Positions 52,912 to 61,549 of a stretch of DNA of 64,000 bases are shown piece after piece. This DNA is from Aquimarina pacifica (GTDB lineage: Bacteria > Bacteroidota > Bacteroidia > Flavobacteriales > Flavobacteriaceae). The notes beneath the pieces were generated by a model. That model was not told where the DNA came from. It saw only the letters and a program-made list of their open reading frames with translations, and did not search any database. A program made the translations under genes and the position numbers. Numbering within the stretch: position 1 is the first letter of the stretch; the number at the start of each line of letters is the position of its first letter. The DNA lies in the NCBI RefSeq assembly GCF_000520955.1, contig NZ_JACC01000026.1, forward strand, positions 31,462 to 95,461, written 5' to 3'.

Positions 52912-53053
52912 GATATTTGTTTTTTAAAATTTTGATTTTTGCCTACTCTGTGGTAAGGATTTTCGGCTATCTCCTTCTGTAAATTGATTTTTGATATCTT
53001 GTTGAAACTACCTTTTACCTGTGTTAAAAAGGTAGTTTCATTAGTTGTATATC

Positions 53054-53191
53054 TTATGCTTGTAAGTCTATTGTGATTTCAAGTGACCAAGTACATTCTT
53101 TTTTAGTGCTCTTGATACAAAGTCCTCCGTTTACATTTTGCATTTCTTGGTTGCTAAGGTGTGATACTGTTTTTTTGTTTAAATCTAACAT
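53054..53191 (-). CDS. Lanthipeptide precursor copy 3
   Basis: 45 codons, same peptide as copies 2 and 4; its 280-bp unit is essentially identical to that of copy 4, pointing to recent duplication or gene conversion. Confidence 0.88.
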   Translation of the reverse strand: MLDLNKKTVSHLSNQEMQNVNGGLCIKSTKKECTWSLEITIDLQA

Positions 53192-53333
53192 GATATTTGT
53201 TTTTTAAAATTTTGATTTTTGCCTACTCTGTGGTAAGGATTTTCGGCTATCTCCTTCTGTAAATTGATTTTTGATATCTTGTTGAAACTACCTTTTACCT
53301 GTGTTAAAAAGGTAGTTTCATTAGTTGTATATC

Positions 53334-53471
53334 TTATGCTTGTAAGTCTATTGTGATTTCAAGTGACCAAGTACATTCTTTTTTAGTGCTCTTGATACAA
53401 AGTCCTCCGTTTACATTTTGCATTTCTTGGTTGCTAAGGTGTGATACTGTTTTTTTGTTTAAATCTAACAT
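53334..53471 (-). CDS. Lanthipeptide precursor copy 4
   Basis: 45 codons, identical coding sequence to copy 3. Upstream 5' element and downstream hairpin as in the other units. Confidence 0.88.
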   Translation of the reverse strand: MLDLNKKTVSHLSNQEMQNVNGGLCIKSTKKECTWSLEITIDLQA

Positions 53472-53612
53472 GATATTTGTTTTTTAAAATTTTGATTTTG
53501 CCTACTCTGTGTTAAGGATTTTCGGCTACCTCCTTCTGTAAATTGATTTTTGATGTCTTGTTGAAACTACCTTTTGCTTGTGTTAGAAAAGGTAGTCCCA
53601 TCAAGTATATTT

Positions 53613-53750
53613 TTATGCTTGTAAGTGGATGCTTATCTCAAGTGACCAAGTACATTCTTTCTTAGTACTTTTAATACAAAGTCCTCCGTTTACATTTTGC
53701 ATTTCTTGGTTGCTAAGGTGTGATACTGTTTTTTTGTTTAAATCTAACAT
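53613..53750 (-). CDS. Lanthipeptide precursor copy 5
   Basis: 45 codons. Same leader and ring region as copies 2-4, with a changed C-terminus (SLEISIHLQA). Confidence 0.88.
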   Translation of the reverse strand: MLDLNKKTVSHLSNQEMQNVNGGLCIKSTKKECTWSLEISIHLQA

Positions 53751-53880
53751 GATATTTGTTTTTTAAAATTTTGATTTTGCCTACTCTGTGTTAAGGATTT
53801 TCGGCTACCTCCTTCTGTAAATTGACTTTTAATATGGTTATCTCAAATCCTCTTAATTATTCGAGATATTTTTGGGGTAC

Positions 53881-54012
53881 TTATTGTGCAATTAAGATTT
53901 CAAGCGACCAAGTGCATGCTCTTTTCGTACTTTTAATACAGATTCCTCCGTTTACGTTTTGCATTTCCTGATTACTTAAGTTTGATACTGTTTTTTTGTT
54001 TAAATCTAACAT
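53881..54012 (-). CDS. Lanthipeptide precursor copy 6 (divergent)
   Basis: 43 codons. Leader differs at HLS to NLS; core ICIKSTKRACTWSLEILIAQ keeps both Cys and the Ser/Thr pattern but ends early. The oldest-looking member of the repeated family. Confidence 0.86.
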   Translation of the reverse strand: MLDLNKKTVSNLSNQEMQNVNGGICIKSTKRACTWSLEILIAQ

Positions 54013-54097
54013 GATATTTGTTTTTAAAATTTGATTTTTACCTACTCTAGATTAAGGATTTTCGGTTACCTCCTTTTGCGTTTTTATGATAATTAGT

Positions 54098-54238
54098 TTA
54101 GTCACTACTCGTATTCATGGATTCTTCTAATTGTTTTAAAAAAGATTCTAACCCTAAGAATGCAGGTCTATCTGATCCTCCGTTAACTTTTTGCATTTCA
54201 TTGTATTCTAATTGAATAATTGTATGTAAATCTAGCAT
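54098..54238 (-). CDS. Cys-less GG-leader peptide 7 of the lan array
   Basis: 46 codons. Leader MLDLHTIIQLEYNEMQKVNG then G (21 residues); core starting SDRPAFLGLESFLKQLEESM with Ser/Thr but no Cys, so no lanthionine can form within it. It lacks the 5' element of the other units. Possibly a second, linear product. Confidence 0.75.
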   Translation of the reverse strand: MLDLHTIIQLEYNEMQKVNGGSDRPAFLGLESFLKQLEESMNTSSD

Positions 54239-54278
54239 GGTGTTTTCATTAAAATGTTTAATAGTTCTTTCTTTAAGT

Positions 54279-54425
54279 TTAGTACCAAATTATCGGAAAA
54301 ATAGGGTCGTCATTTTGGTCTTCATCATCTGGTGCAATAACATTATTTCCTTTATTTCCGCCATTAACCATTTTCATTTTGACATCGTCTAATTTGATTA
54401 AGTCTATATTTTTTGATTCTAACAT
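54279..54425 (-). CDS. Cys-less acidic GG-leader peptide 8 of the lan array
   Basis: 48 codons. Leader ends KLDDVKMKMVNGG (23 residues); core starting NKGNNVIAPDDEDQNDDPIF, very acidic, with neither Cys nor Ser/Thr in the core, so it cannot be a LanB substrate. First small gene after lanB-C; its 5' region does carry the shared element. Confidence 0.72.
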   Translation of the reverse strand: MLESKNIDLIKLDDVKMKMVNGGNKGNNVIAPDDEDQNDDPIFPIIWY

Positions 54426-54497
54426 AATATGTGTTGTTTTATAAAAATTGGCCTACTCTTTTTTGGATTTTCGGTTCCCTCCCTCTTTTTTTATTTT

Positions 54498-55400
54498 TTA
54501 CGCTACAATTGCTATAGACTTTTGATTTGCTTTAAACCTTGCATAATGACTATAATAATACTGGTATAATAGATCATAGAGAACCCATTCATTCATACGC
54601 TGTTTTGCAGGAAACAATCTGTTACAGTGCATGTGCAGGTAACTATACATGAGATAATTTTTGTTAACTTTTGTATTAAGAGGTCGTTCTTTTGATATAA
54701 TACCCTTAAAAATTTTCTTATACTCCTCCCCATATTTTGATAACATGTTATAGGTTTCATTTTCTGCCTCAGGGTCTAATAAAGTAGAAATTTCTTTTCT
54801 GGAGTTCCTGAATTTCATACTTAGTTGTTTTCTAATATTTTTGTTAATTCCAAACTCATTAGCAAAATCTGTTTTCATTTCAAATAATAGATCTCGTTTC
54901 TCTAGTAAGGAATAATCAAATGCATTGAGTAAAATATCAATCGCCTTCATTCCTAACAACCAGCGACTATTTTCATTATCATTCGTAGCCCTAAGAACTT
55001 GTATAATCATTTGACTATTAATGCAGAACAGTTTTTCTGATTCTTCAATAGTTTGATGGCCATAGCGCTCTAACTCTCTAGAATACGTGTCTACCTGTAC
55101 TTTATGAATCAACCGATCATTTAGCAGGGGTTCTACACTTTCATATAACCTCGATGTTATTTCACCAATTTGATTGGTATTTGGTACATGAAATCTTAGA
55201 CGCAGGTGCAAATCAGGATCTGCATATCGAATAAAGAACCAGTCATTGATGCAATTTTTGCTTGTTAGATCATTGATGATCTGTATTAGTTGAGTTTTTA
55301 TAAATGTATCAGCAGTTTGCGTGCCCATATAAAGTTTATACGAAAGCCATTCGCTACCAATAATAAATTTTCGTTTACTGTGTTTTGTTACTTCTTTCAT
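54498..55400 (-). CDS. Lanthipeptide dehydratase, elimination domain (split LanB, C-terminal part)
   Basis: 300 residues of the SpaB-C/thiopeptide-type domain: WLSYKLYMGTQTADTFI, NDWFFIRYADPDLHLRLRFH and TYSRELERYG are its landmarks. In class I lanthipeptide synthesis this part eliminates glutamate from glutamylated Ser/Thr to give dehydroamino acids. In Bacteroidota (for example the pinensin system) it is often a separate gene, as here; only 5 bp separate it from the N-terminal part. Confidence 0.92.
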   Translation of the reverse strand: MKEVTKHSKRKFIIGSEWLSYKLYMGTQTADTFIKTQLIQIINDLTSKNCINDWFFIRYADPDLHLRLRFHVPNTNQIGEITSRLYESVEPLLNDRLIHKVQVDTYSRELERYGHQTIEESEKLFCINSQMIIQVLRATNDNENSRWLLGMKAIDILLNAFDYSLLEKRDLLFEMKTDFANEFGINKNIRKQLSMKFRNSRKEISTLLDPEAENETYNMLSKYGEEYKKIFKGIISKERPLNTKVNKNYLMYSYLHMHCNRLFPAKQRMNEWVLYDLLYQYYYSHYARFKANQKSIAIVA

Positions 55401-55405
55401 GACTT

Positions 55406-57559
55406 TTATTGATAAAGAGAGAATATAAATTCATTGTTATATGAATGTTTTCCTTTTTTTATTGAGGAGTCAAATTCATTATATAAGTTTTCCTTAAGGG
55501 TGACCTTTCTTTTGTTTTTAATCTCAGACAAAAACATTTTTTTGCTTATCTCATTCTCTAAGTTGATTACCAGTTCATTGTCATGATCTGCTAAAAGAAA
55601 AACAGATGGGATATTATGTTTTTTCTGCCATTCTGCGAATGAATTTTTGTCTTGCAACTCCTTCAGTTCATTTTCTTTGATATGCCATTGTGCCGGGGAT
55701 AGAATAACATTCTTGTAGCGTACACGCGGAAAAAAAGTTTGATCAGATAAGTTAGGTCCCCAGGTAAAGTTGAGTGTATTGCAGACATTTTGAGTTTGCA
55801 TGTCTCCTAAAAACTGATAAATAGGAAGTGGGCTATCCTCATAATTGTGTGCATTAGCCATTCTTGGTTCGATATATTGATTTAGCTTTTTTGACCGTAA
55901 CAATATGGTATTGTTTTGTATAGATATCCATAGATCCGATATGTGTAATTGCTTTTCTGATGGGAGATTACTTTTTGCTAAATATGCGATCTCATGTTTT
56001 CGTATCGGATTTCTGTATAAAATGTTTCCTGTTCTGGATTCTGGTAGATGTACAATTTCTGCCAAAATTCGATCCTCTTTCTCCTCTTTCTCTACAATCT
56101 CATATAGAATTTCTTTAACATCGGCACTGGTATGGCTAAACCTACCTAATAGATAGCTTGCAGAAGGTCCGCCTGTATCAAATAAAGATATTGTGGTGTC
56201 CTTTGTCTGATCAGTCTCAAAAATGGTACACATTACAGGAAAGGTTGCAGGTAAATCATCCCAGTTTTCCCGAAATTCTTTTAGCTCTTTGTCATCAAAT
56301 ACGATTTCGAAAGCATTTTCGGATTTGGCAGCTTGAAACTTATCATAAATCAAAGTGTCTTCTTTGCCCAGGTTGTATTTGTAATATGATTGGGCAGTCT
56401 CTCCCGAAGTATTCGTAAGTATTAAGTCATCTATCAACGGGCATACATCAAAAGTCCCTTTGTGTTTTTGGTTATAACCAACTCCTGTTTCTACATCTAA
56501 GGCGATAGAAAGAGGAACCTCTTCATCTTCATACCTTTTATAGAATGCTTTTTTGAAACTTTCTAGTCTCGGGTTTTTTCTTCTGTTGGTTAATTTATTG
56601 AGTACAGTAATTCCTTTTAATACATCTGCTGAAATTTCTTTGTCAAGTTCGTTTTCTTTGGTGGTAGCAACTAAATCTGTTTGAAAAAGAAACTTTTTAT
56701 TAAACGGAATTTTTATACTAGTCAATAAATCAATAATATTTTGATAAGGACTTAAATCCTGATGAATCACATGTTGATCTAATTGCTTGATATGTTTTTT
56801 AATTTCTTCTAACCAAGTAACCCCTGTATTTTTATAGATATAATCCAGATAATCATCCCCCGAAACAGTTGGTGATATAGAACTCAATAAAATTTGATTG
56901 TCTATCAAGTTATTGATAAAATTTTCAGCATCTTCAATACTAATTTCTGCAGATACGATGGATTGCGCTAAATCTTTAATTTTTGCACCTTTTTCGGCAA
57001 GAGTTAAAACTTTACTTATATAGCGCGAAGCATCTATGGCTATCATATAATGATGTCGAATAGCATTATTGTATTTGTACTCTATGTATCGGTACTTATT
57101 TCCGATTTCATAAAGGCTGTTGTTAGGAAAATATAATAGGTTACTTCGTATTTCTGGGATGTTCTCTAATTCTTGTACAAGGGAGCATAGGTAGTTCATA
57201 TCTAGTCTTGTAGCTCTTTTGTATTTTGTTACATCTTCGAACTCTATAGCTGTTTTCTCACCCAATTGACCTACAGATATCCCTGCAAATAAGCCAAAAG
57301 GAGTACAGCGATGTCCCATTCGGGATATATATTTTAGAAGTGATAATTCTAACTTTGGATTATCATAATCTTGATCAGAAAGATATTTTTGCATCTCGGC
57401 ATGAAGTTCTGGAGAGGCCAGAAAAATAGCTTCAGAAACTATAGGTTCATGACATACCTCTTTTATTTTTTCTGAAGATATATTTGATAGTACCTCATTC
57501 GACAGAATAGGAGTTCTCAGTATATATTTTTCGAGTAAAGAATATGGTTTTGTATTCAT
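55406..57559 (-). CDS. Lanthipeptide dehydratase, glutamylation domain (split LanB, N-terminal part)
   Basis: 717 residues. SRMGHRCTPFGLFAG (about 79-93) is the family signature, followed by RATRLDMNYLCSLVQEL. Later motifs: LDVETGVGYN, HKGTFDVCPLIDDL and the C-terminal WGPNLSDQTFFPRVRYKNVILSPAQW. It uses glutamyl-tRNA to glutamylate Ser/Thr of the precursor core. The split from the elimination domain is natural for the group and no frameshift is seen. Gene order protease-lanB(N)-lanB(C)-precursors-lanC-export. Confidence 0.93.
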   Translation of the reverse strand: MNTKPYSLLEKYILRTPILSNEVLSNISSEKIKEVCHEPIVSEAIFLASPELHAEMQKYLSDQDYDNPKLELSLLKYISRMGHRCTPFGLFAGISVGQLGEKTAIEFEDVTKYKRATRLDMNYLCSLVQELENIPEIRSNLLYFPNNSLYEIGNKYRYIEYKYNNAIRHHYMIAIDASRYISKVLTLAEKGAKIKDLAQSIVSAEISIEDAENFINNLIDNQILLSSISPTVSGDDYLDYIYKNTGVTWLEEIKKHIKQLDQHVIHQDLSPYQNIIDLLTSIKIPFNKKFLFQTDLVATTKENELDKEISADVLKGITVLNKLTNRRKNPRLESFKKAFYKRYEDEEVPLSIALDVETGVGYNQKHKGTFDVCPLIDDLILTNTSGETAQSYYKYNLGKEDTLIYDKFQAAKSENAFEIVFDDKELKEFRENWDDLPATFPVMCTIFETDQTKDTTISLFDTGGPSASYLLGRFSHTSADVKEILYEIVEKEEKEDRILAEIVHLPESRTGNILYRNPIRKHEIAYLAKSNLPSEKQLHISDLWISIQNNTILLRSKKLNQYIEPRMANAHNYEDSPLPIYQFLGDMQTQNVCNTLNFTWGPNLSDQTFFPRVRYKNVILSPAQWHIKENELKELQDKNSFAEWQKKHNIPSVFLLADHDNELVINLENEISKKMFLSEIKNKRKVTLKENLYNEFDSSIKKGKHSYNNEFIFSLYQ

Positions 57560-57606
57560 GACGTGTTCGTTTTTACTTTAGCGATTTCTTGTTCTTCTCT
57601 GACGAA

Positions 57607-58821
57607 TTATTGTTTTAAGACTTCTAATTTTTCTAGATTTATTTTGGTGACTTTATTATCTCGATTAATGGTCATGGTTATACTTTTCTCAGAAGGAGTA
57701 ATCCAATCATTTTTTGACTTTTCACACCATTGTTCTGCAGAGATAGTACTGCAATCAATATCGTTAAGACCAAGTACTTGATCACCAATTTGTAATCCAC
57801 TTCTGTCAGCACTTGATTTTTCGATGATTGATCGTATATAGATTTTGTTTTCTTCAAAAGAGAGACCATAGCCAAAAGTGTCGAAGCTCGAGTTGCTGCT
57901 AGGAGTTGTTTCTATAAACTTTATTCTTCGTGTATTCCAGTTAAATATGACTCGATAATTTTTTAAGAATTCTACCCCAATCAGTTTGCGATTTCTTCCG
58001 CTAAAGGATGCAACTATAGGGGAGTCTAAGGTTAGTTTTCCTAAGGTCATTTTTTCTATAAGCCCTTTGTAAAATGTTTCGGTTTTACCAGCTCCGTATA
58101 TTCCGACTCCTGTAATCCCAGTACCAGTTACATAATTTGTTAGTTTTTTATCTTTGGTAAGTTTTTGAAACTCTAGTTTAGAGAAACTAATATTCCCGTT
58201 GTATCCCGTATCTATTCTGTTATTTAGGACTCTTATTCCATTCACGTTTGTAATAATTGAAGGAGTTCCCTGATACCCAATAAAAAATTTAGCTTCTTTA
58301 TACTCTGATGGAATTTCTAAACTTTCCTCGGTATTGGTAATTGTGATGTTTTGGTTTTTAAAATCAATATCCCAAACGGCCTGCCTCATTAAATTTGCGC
58401 CTATAATTCCCTTTATATTCATACAGGCCAATTCTGTAACGGCGTTAAAATCATGAATAGCGGCAATTGTATTTGTAAATCCGATACCTCCGATAGTAAT
58501 AGTCTTTACAGAAGTATATTCTAATTGTTGACTTGCTCCTTGAGAGCCATATACCAATGCAGCATCAATGGGTTGTAATCCTAGTTTTACATTAAGATCT
58601 TTAGATAATACATTAGACGCTCCTGTATCTAAGATGAAATCATATGTATTACCACCTATCTCTGCTTTGATGATCATTAGTCCCTGACGATATTCAAAAG
58701 GGATGGTTACGCTAAAATCTTTTTGAACAACATTACCTGTTTTCAGGAGTTTTTCGATCTTAGATCCTCCGCAGTTTAAGAAGAGAAGTGTAAATGGTAT
58801 TATTTTCAGTAATGATTTCAT
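57607..58821 (-). CDS. Retropepsin-like aspartic protease lipoprotein with PDZ domain
   Basis: 404 residues. The signal peptide ends LLFLNC (Cys17). Two aspartyl-protease lobes carry DTGAS (Asp65) and DTGYN (Asp204). A PDZ domain follows (about 320-395: IIEKSSADRSGLQIGDQVLGLN). Such single-chain pepsin/retropepsin-type lipoproteins are common in Bacteroidota. It is the first gene of the lan operon, 47 bp before lanB. Possible roles: trimming exported peptides or self-protection by degrading them (inference). Confidence 0.82.
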   Translation of the reverse strand: MKSLLKIIPFTLLFLNCGGSKIEKLLKTGNVVQKDFSVTIPFEYRQGLMIIKAEIGGNTYDFILDTGASNVLSKDLNVKLGLQPIDAALVYGSQGASQQLEYTSVKTITIGGIGFTNTIAAIHDFNAVTELACMNIKGIIGANLMRQAVWDIDFKNQNITITNTEESLEIPSEYKEAKFFIGYQGTPSIITNVNGIRVLNNRIDTGYNGNISFSKLEFQKLTKDKKLTNYVTGTGITGVGIYGAGKTETFYKGLIEKMTLGKLTLDSPIVASFSGRNRKLIGVEFLKNYRVIFNWNTRRIKFIETTPSSNSSFDTFGYGLSFEENKIYIRSIIEKSSADRSGLQIGDQVLGLNDIDCSTISAEQWCEKSKNDWITPSEKSITMTINRDNKVTKINLEKLEVLKQ

Positions 58822-59616
58822 AATTTGTTTTATATAGCTTCTTATGATTATAGATTTTAAAAAGTGTCTATTACTAATTTTAGAGTTTCAATTATTAGTA
58901 GTATTAATTTTAAAATGTGGTTGCTTAATGCGATCATTGTTTTTATAATTTATTAAAGTTGTAAAACTTAGATTCCTGTGTTTTGACTTGAGCAAATATA
59001 GCCTCGATAAAAACCCAAAAACAAACAAAGAGAGTCTGGTTTCTGGAAAACAAACCCCGAATTCAGGGAATTAAGATTGCATGATTGTTGTTGTAAAACA
59101 CTATAGTTCAGTATTTTGAATTTATTTTTTCTTGAATAATGGAAAAAAGCTAAAACATGATAGATAGAATCAAAATAAATCTGATTTTTGATATGAAACT
59201 CTCTTTATATTTCATCAGACAGGTGTGTGTTAGTTTTGAAATACTATAAAGTTGTTTCAAAATTGAAGGTCTTTATTGATATTGTTGAAACTCAATATTT
59301 ACAAAATAAAATAGTAAACGGTTGGGGTAAAAAATCGATTATTAGTGGCCCAAGATAGGACAGTGAGTTTTTAAACTTCTTAGAAACATTGTAACTTCGC
59401 GATGCATGAGTGTTATGCAGTCCGTTTATGATAAATGAGTATCTTTATAATAGGACCACATTATAGAATCCCAAATCTATCTCCATAACAAAAAAATTAC
59501 CTGTGATATGTTATATTGCATAGTATCTAGGAAAGTAAGTCATTTTATGAATCGAATATTCTTACTGATAATAGGTTTATATCGAATATTATTTTATTTA
59601 TAATACATTAATTAAT
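58822..59616. other. 795 bp divergent region between the lan operon and regulator 2
   Basis: No gene. The - strand -7 box TATATTTG lies at 59000-58993. A site GAATTCAGGGAATTAAGA at 59060-59077 lies about 59 bp upstream of it, mirroring the layout at exporter operon 1. The 23-bp stretch at 59032-59054 also recurs before the peptide gene at 61550. The right half shows GAATATTCTT near 59554 ahead of regulator 2. Confidence 0.5.
59032..59054. promoter_or_regulatory. Candidate operator shared by the lan operon and peptide gene 15
   Basis: GAGTCTGGTTTCTGGAAAAC and the next three bases match 61436-61458 at 18 of 23 positions by eye. It sits about 32 bp upstream of the lan -7 box. Confidence 0.45.
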
Positions 59617-61362
59617 ATGATTAATAATACTAATTGGCTGTTTACATTGGTGACAATCATTATTGCCAGTTTTTTAGGGCATACCCAAAAAAAGGAACAA
59701 ACCAAAATAGATTCCCTTATTTCTCATGATTTCGAATATTTAGCAGAAAAATTTGAAAGTAATAAAACAGATTCTATATCTGGTAATATGTATGCTCGCG
59801 CCTTTCTTCAAAAAGCTAGAAGAGAAGAGGATATTATTAAACAAGCTGAAGGATACTATAAGATCGTTACTCTATTTCAAGGAAGTAATCAAACCAAGGC
59901 TATTATATATGCAGATAGTATTATACAGTTGACAAAATCTATTCAGGATTTTACTTATCCTGCCGAAGCCCATCTTTTGAAAGCTAATCTACTAGGAGTT
60001 CAAGGAAAATATGAAGAAGCCATGGAAGAATTGGTGAGTGCCAACTTTCATGCAAAAAGGAATGAAAATATTGACCAACAGTATAGAACTAAGTATTTTA
60101 TAGCCCTTCTTAAAGATAATTTGGGAGAACATGATGAAACTATTGAGATTTTTAGATCAATAAAAAAATATCATGAGAAAAAATTTAAAGAGAAAAACAA
60201 AGAAAACAGGTATGACTACATAAAATCAATGTATGCTTTAGGAAACTCGTATAATGAAAATAAAAAGTACGATTCAGCATATTATGAAAATAAAAAAGGT
60301 ATTGAATTATCCTTAAAATATCCGGATAGTATATTATATGGTAATTTCTTATTGTCATCGGGAGTAACGCATTACCTGAAAAAAGAATATCAATCCGCTT
60401 TAGATAGTATAAATAAATTCAAAAATGTATATGGTGAAAATGGTAAGGTTAATAATATATATATTATAACGAGTAACATGTATTTGGGAATGCTTTACTA
60501 TGAACAAGATGAATTAGATAAATCTATAGATTATTTAAAAAATGTTGATGTAAATACCTTTTCTAGTAAAAATTTCTATCCTGGATTAAGACCTACTTGG
60601 GAAACATTAATTAAGTCGTATCGACAAAAAAACGACACAGAAAAACAATTGTATTATATTGATCGATTATTAAAATTTGACAGCATTCTAAACACTGATT
60701 TCAAGAATTTGTACAAAAAGATTAATGAAGAATATTCTACTCCGAACCTATTATCAGAGAAAGAGAAAATTATAGATTCTTTGCAAGAAAATAATAAAGA
60801 AAGAATTTATATCATTATTCTTTTGTCTGTTCTTTCAATAGTACTTGTCTTATTTTTAGTTAGAAATAATAGAAAGCGAAAAATATATAAGAGTAGATTC
60901 GAAGAATTATTTGATAAGGAAAATGAAGAGAAATCGGTTGAGGTGTCTTTTTCTAAAGAAAAGAAAGTAAAAGAGATTCAGGATATAGGGATTTCTGATA
61001 GTATTGTAGCAGATATAAAAAACGGACTAATACAATTTGAAGAGAAAGAAAGATTTTTAAAATCTAATATTACGGTTAGTTCTTTATCGAAACAGTTAAA
61101 TACAAATTCTAAATACTTATCTAAAGTGATTAATACTTTTAAGAATAAGAGTTTTAGTAATTATGTAAATGACCTTCGAATTAATTATGTAGTAGAAAAA
61201 CTAAAAACAGATACCAAATTTAGAAAATATACGATTAAGGCAATTGCAAATGATTGTGGCTTTAATACAACGGAAGCTTTTTCGAAGTCCTTTTATAAAA
61301 GCACTGGGATTTATCCATCATTTTTTTTGAAACAATTAGAGAAAAAGGAGCCTGTTCTCTAA
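59617..61362 (+). CDS. TPR sensor with AraC-type DNA-binding domain (regulator 2)
   Basis: 581 residues. A hydrophobic export signal at the N-terminus (WLFTLVTIIIASFLGHTQ), periplasmic TPR-like repeats (about 25-390), one membrane helix (IYIIILLSVLSIVLVLFLV, about 393-411), a charged linker and an AraC HTH (VSSLSKQLNTNSKYLSKVIN, IKAIANDCGFNTTEAFSKSF). Same architecture as regulator 1, recognisable in every part. Divergent from the lan operon and followed 187 bp later by a GG-leader peptide gene. Probably controls lan expression in response to an external peptide (inference). Confidence 0.85.
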   Translation: MINNTNWLFTLVTIIIASFLGHTQKKEQTKIDSLISHDFEYLAEKFESNKTDSISGNMYARAFLQKARREEDIIKQAEGYYKIVTLFQGSNQTKAIIYADSIIQLTKSIQDFTYPAEAHLLKANLLGVQGKYEEAMEELVSANFHAKRNENIDQQYRTKYFIALLKDNLGEHDETIEIFRSIKKYHEKKFKEKNKENRYDYIKSMYALGNSYNENKKYDSAYYENKKGIELSLKYPDSILYGNFLLSSGVTHYLKKEYQSALDSINKFKNVYGENGKVNNIYIITSNMYLGMLYYEQDELDKSIDYLKNVDVNTFSSKNFYPGLRPTWETLIKSYRQKNDTEKQLYYIDRLLKFDSILNTDFKNLYKKINEEYSTPNLLSEKEKIIDSLQENNKERIYIIILLSVLSIVLVLFLVRNNRKRKIYKSRFEELFDKENEEKSVEVSFSKEKKVKEIQDIGISDSIVADIKNGLIQFEEKERFLKSNITVSSLSKQLNTNSKYLSKVINTFKNKSFSNYVNDLRINYVVEKLKTDTKFRKYTIKAIANDCGFNTTEAFSKSFYKSTGIYPSFFLKQLEKKEPVL

Positions 61363-61424
61363 GAATCACTTGTAATTTATGTTAGTTTCTAAGTTCTGTT
61401 TTTCAGTTACTTATGAGTAGATGT

Positions 61425-61458
61425 TCCTGAAAACAGACTCTGGATTCCTGAAAACAGA
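61425..61458 (+). promoter_or_regulatory. Direct-repeat operator before peptide gene 15
   Basis: TTCCTGAAAACAGAC occurs at 61425-61439 and again at 61445-61459, a 20-bp step or two helix turns, as AraC dimers often bind. A -7-like TAATGTTTG follows at 61477. Confidence 0.55.
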
Positions 61459-61549
61459 CAGACATAGCCCAAATCATAATGTTTGAGTTGTAAGTTAGTT
61501 TTAATTTAGCAGAAGAATTAATAACTACAAATATTAAAACTCACTCACA

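Larger units (their letters stand above)
52384..53830 (-). repeat. Tandem array of about 280-bp precursor units
   Basis: Start codons at 52632, 52911, 53191, 53471 and 53750 give periods of 279, 280, 280 and 279 bp. Each unit holds the 5' element, the precursor, and a hairpin of the type AAACTACCTTTT/AAAAGGTAGTTT (52724-52758, 53003-53040, 53283-53320, about 53563-53597). Confidence 0.9.
52660..54486 (-). promoter_or_regulatory. Repeated 5' leader element upstream of seven precursor genes
   Basis: On the - strand GGAGATAGCCGAAAATCC followed 10-14 nt later by AGAGTAGG occurs at 52660-52697, 52941-52979, 53221-53259, 53500-53538, 53779-53817, 54040-54077 and, variant, 54451-54486. It lies 20-45 nt before each ATG. 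GCC/GGC and CCT/AGG words could pair. Probably an mRNA element; no known class recognised. Confidence 0.55.

Noticed and set aside
52384..53830. Regular 280-bp repeats could suggest a CRISPR or satellite array
   Set aside because: Unit length is far above CRISPR repeats, and each unit contains an intact precursor ORF, leader element and hairpin, so it is a gene array.
54498..57559. Split lanB as a frameshift
   Set aside because: Both parts have proper starts and stops at the domain border with a 5-bp gap, and split LanB is normal in Bacteroidota.
59281..59345. GGTTGGGGTAAAA near 59.3 kb as another copy of the tandem sRNA core
   Set aside because: Only a few bases agree, and no hairpin follows at the expected distance.
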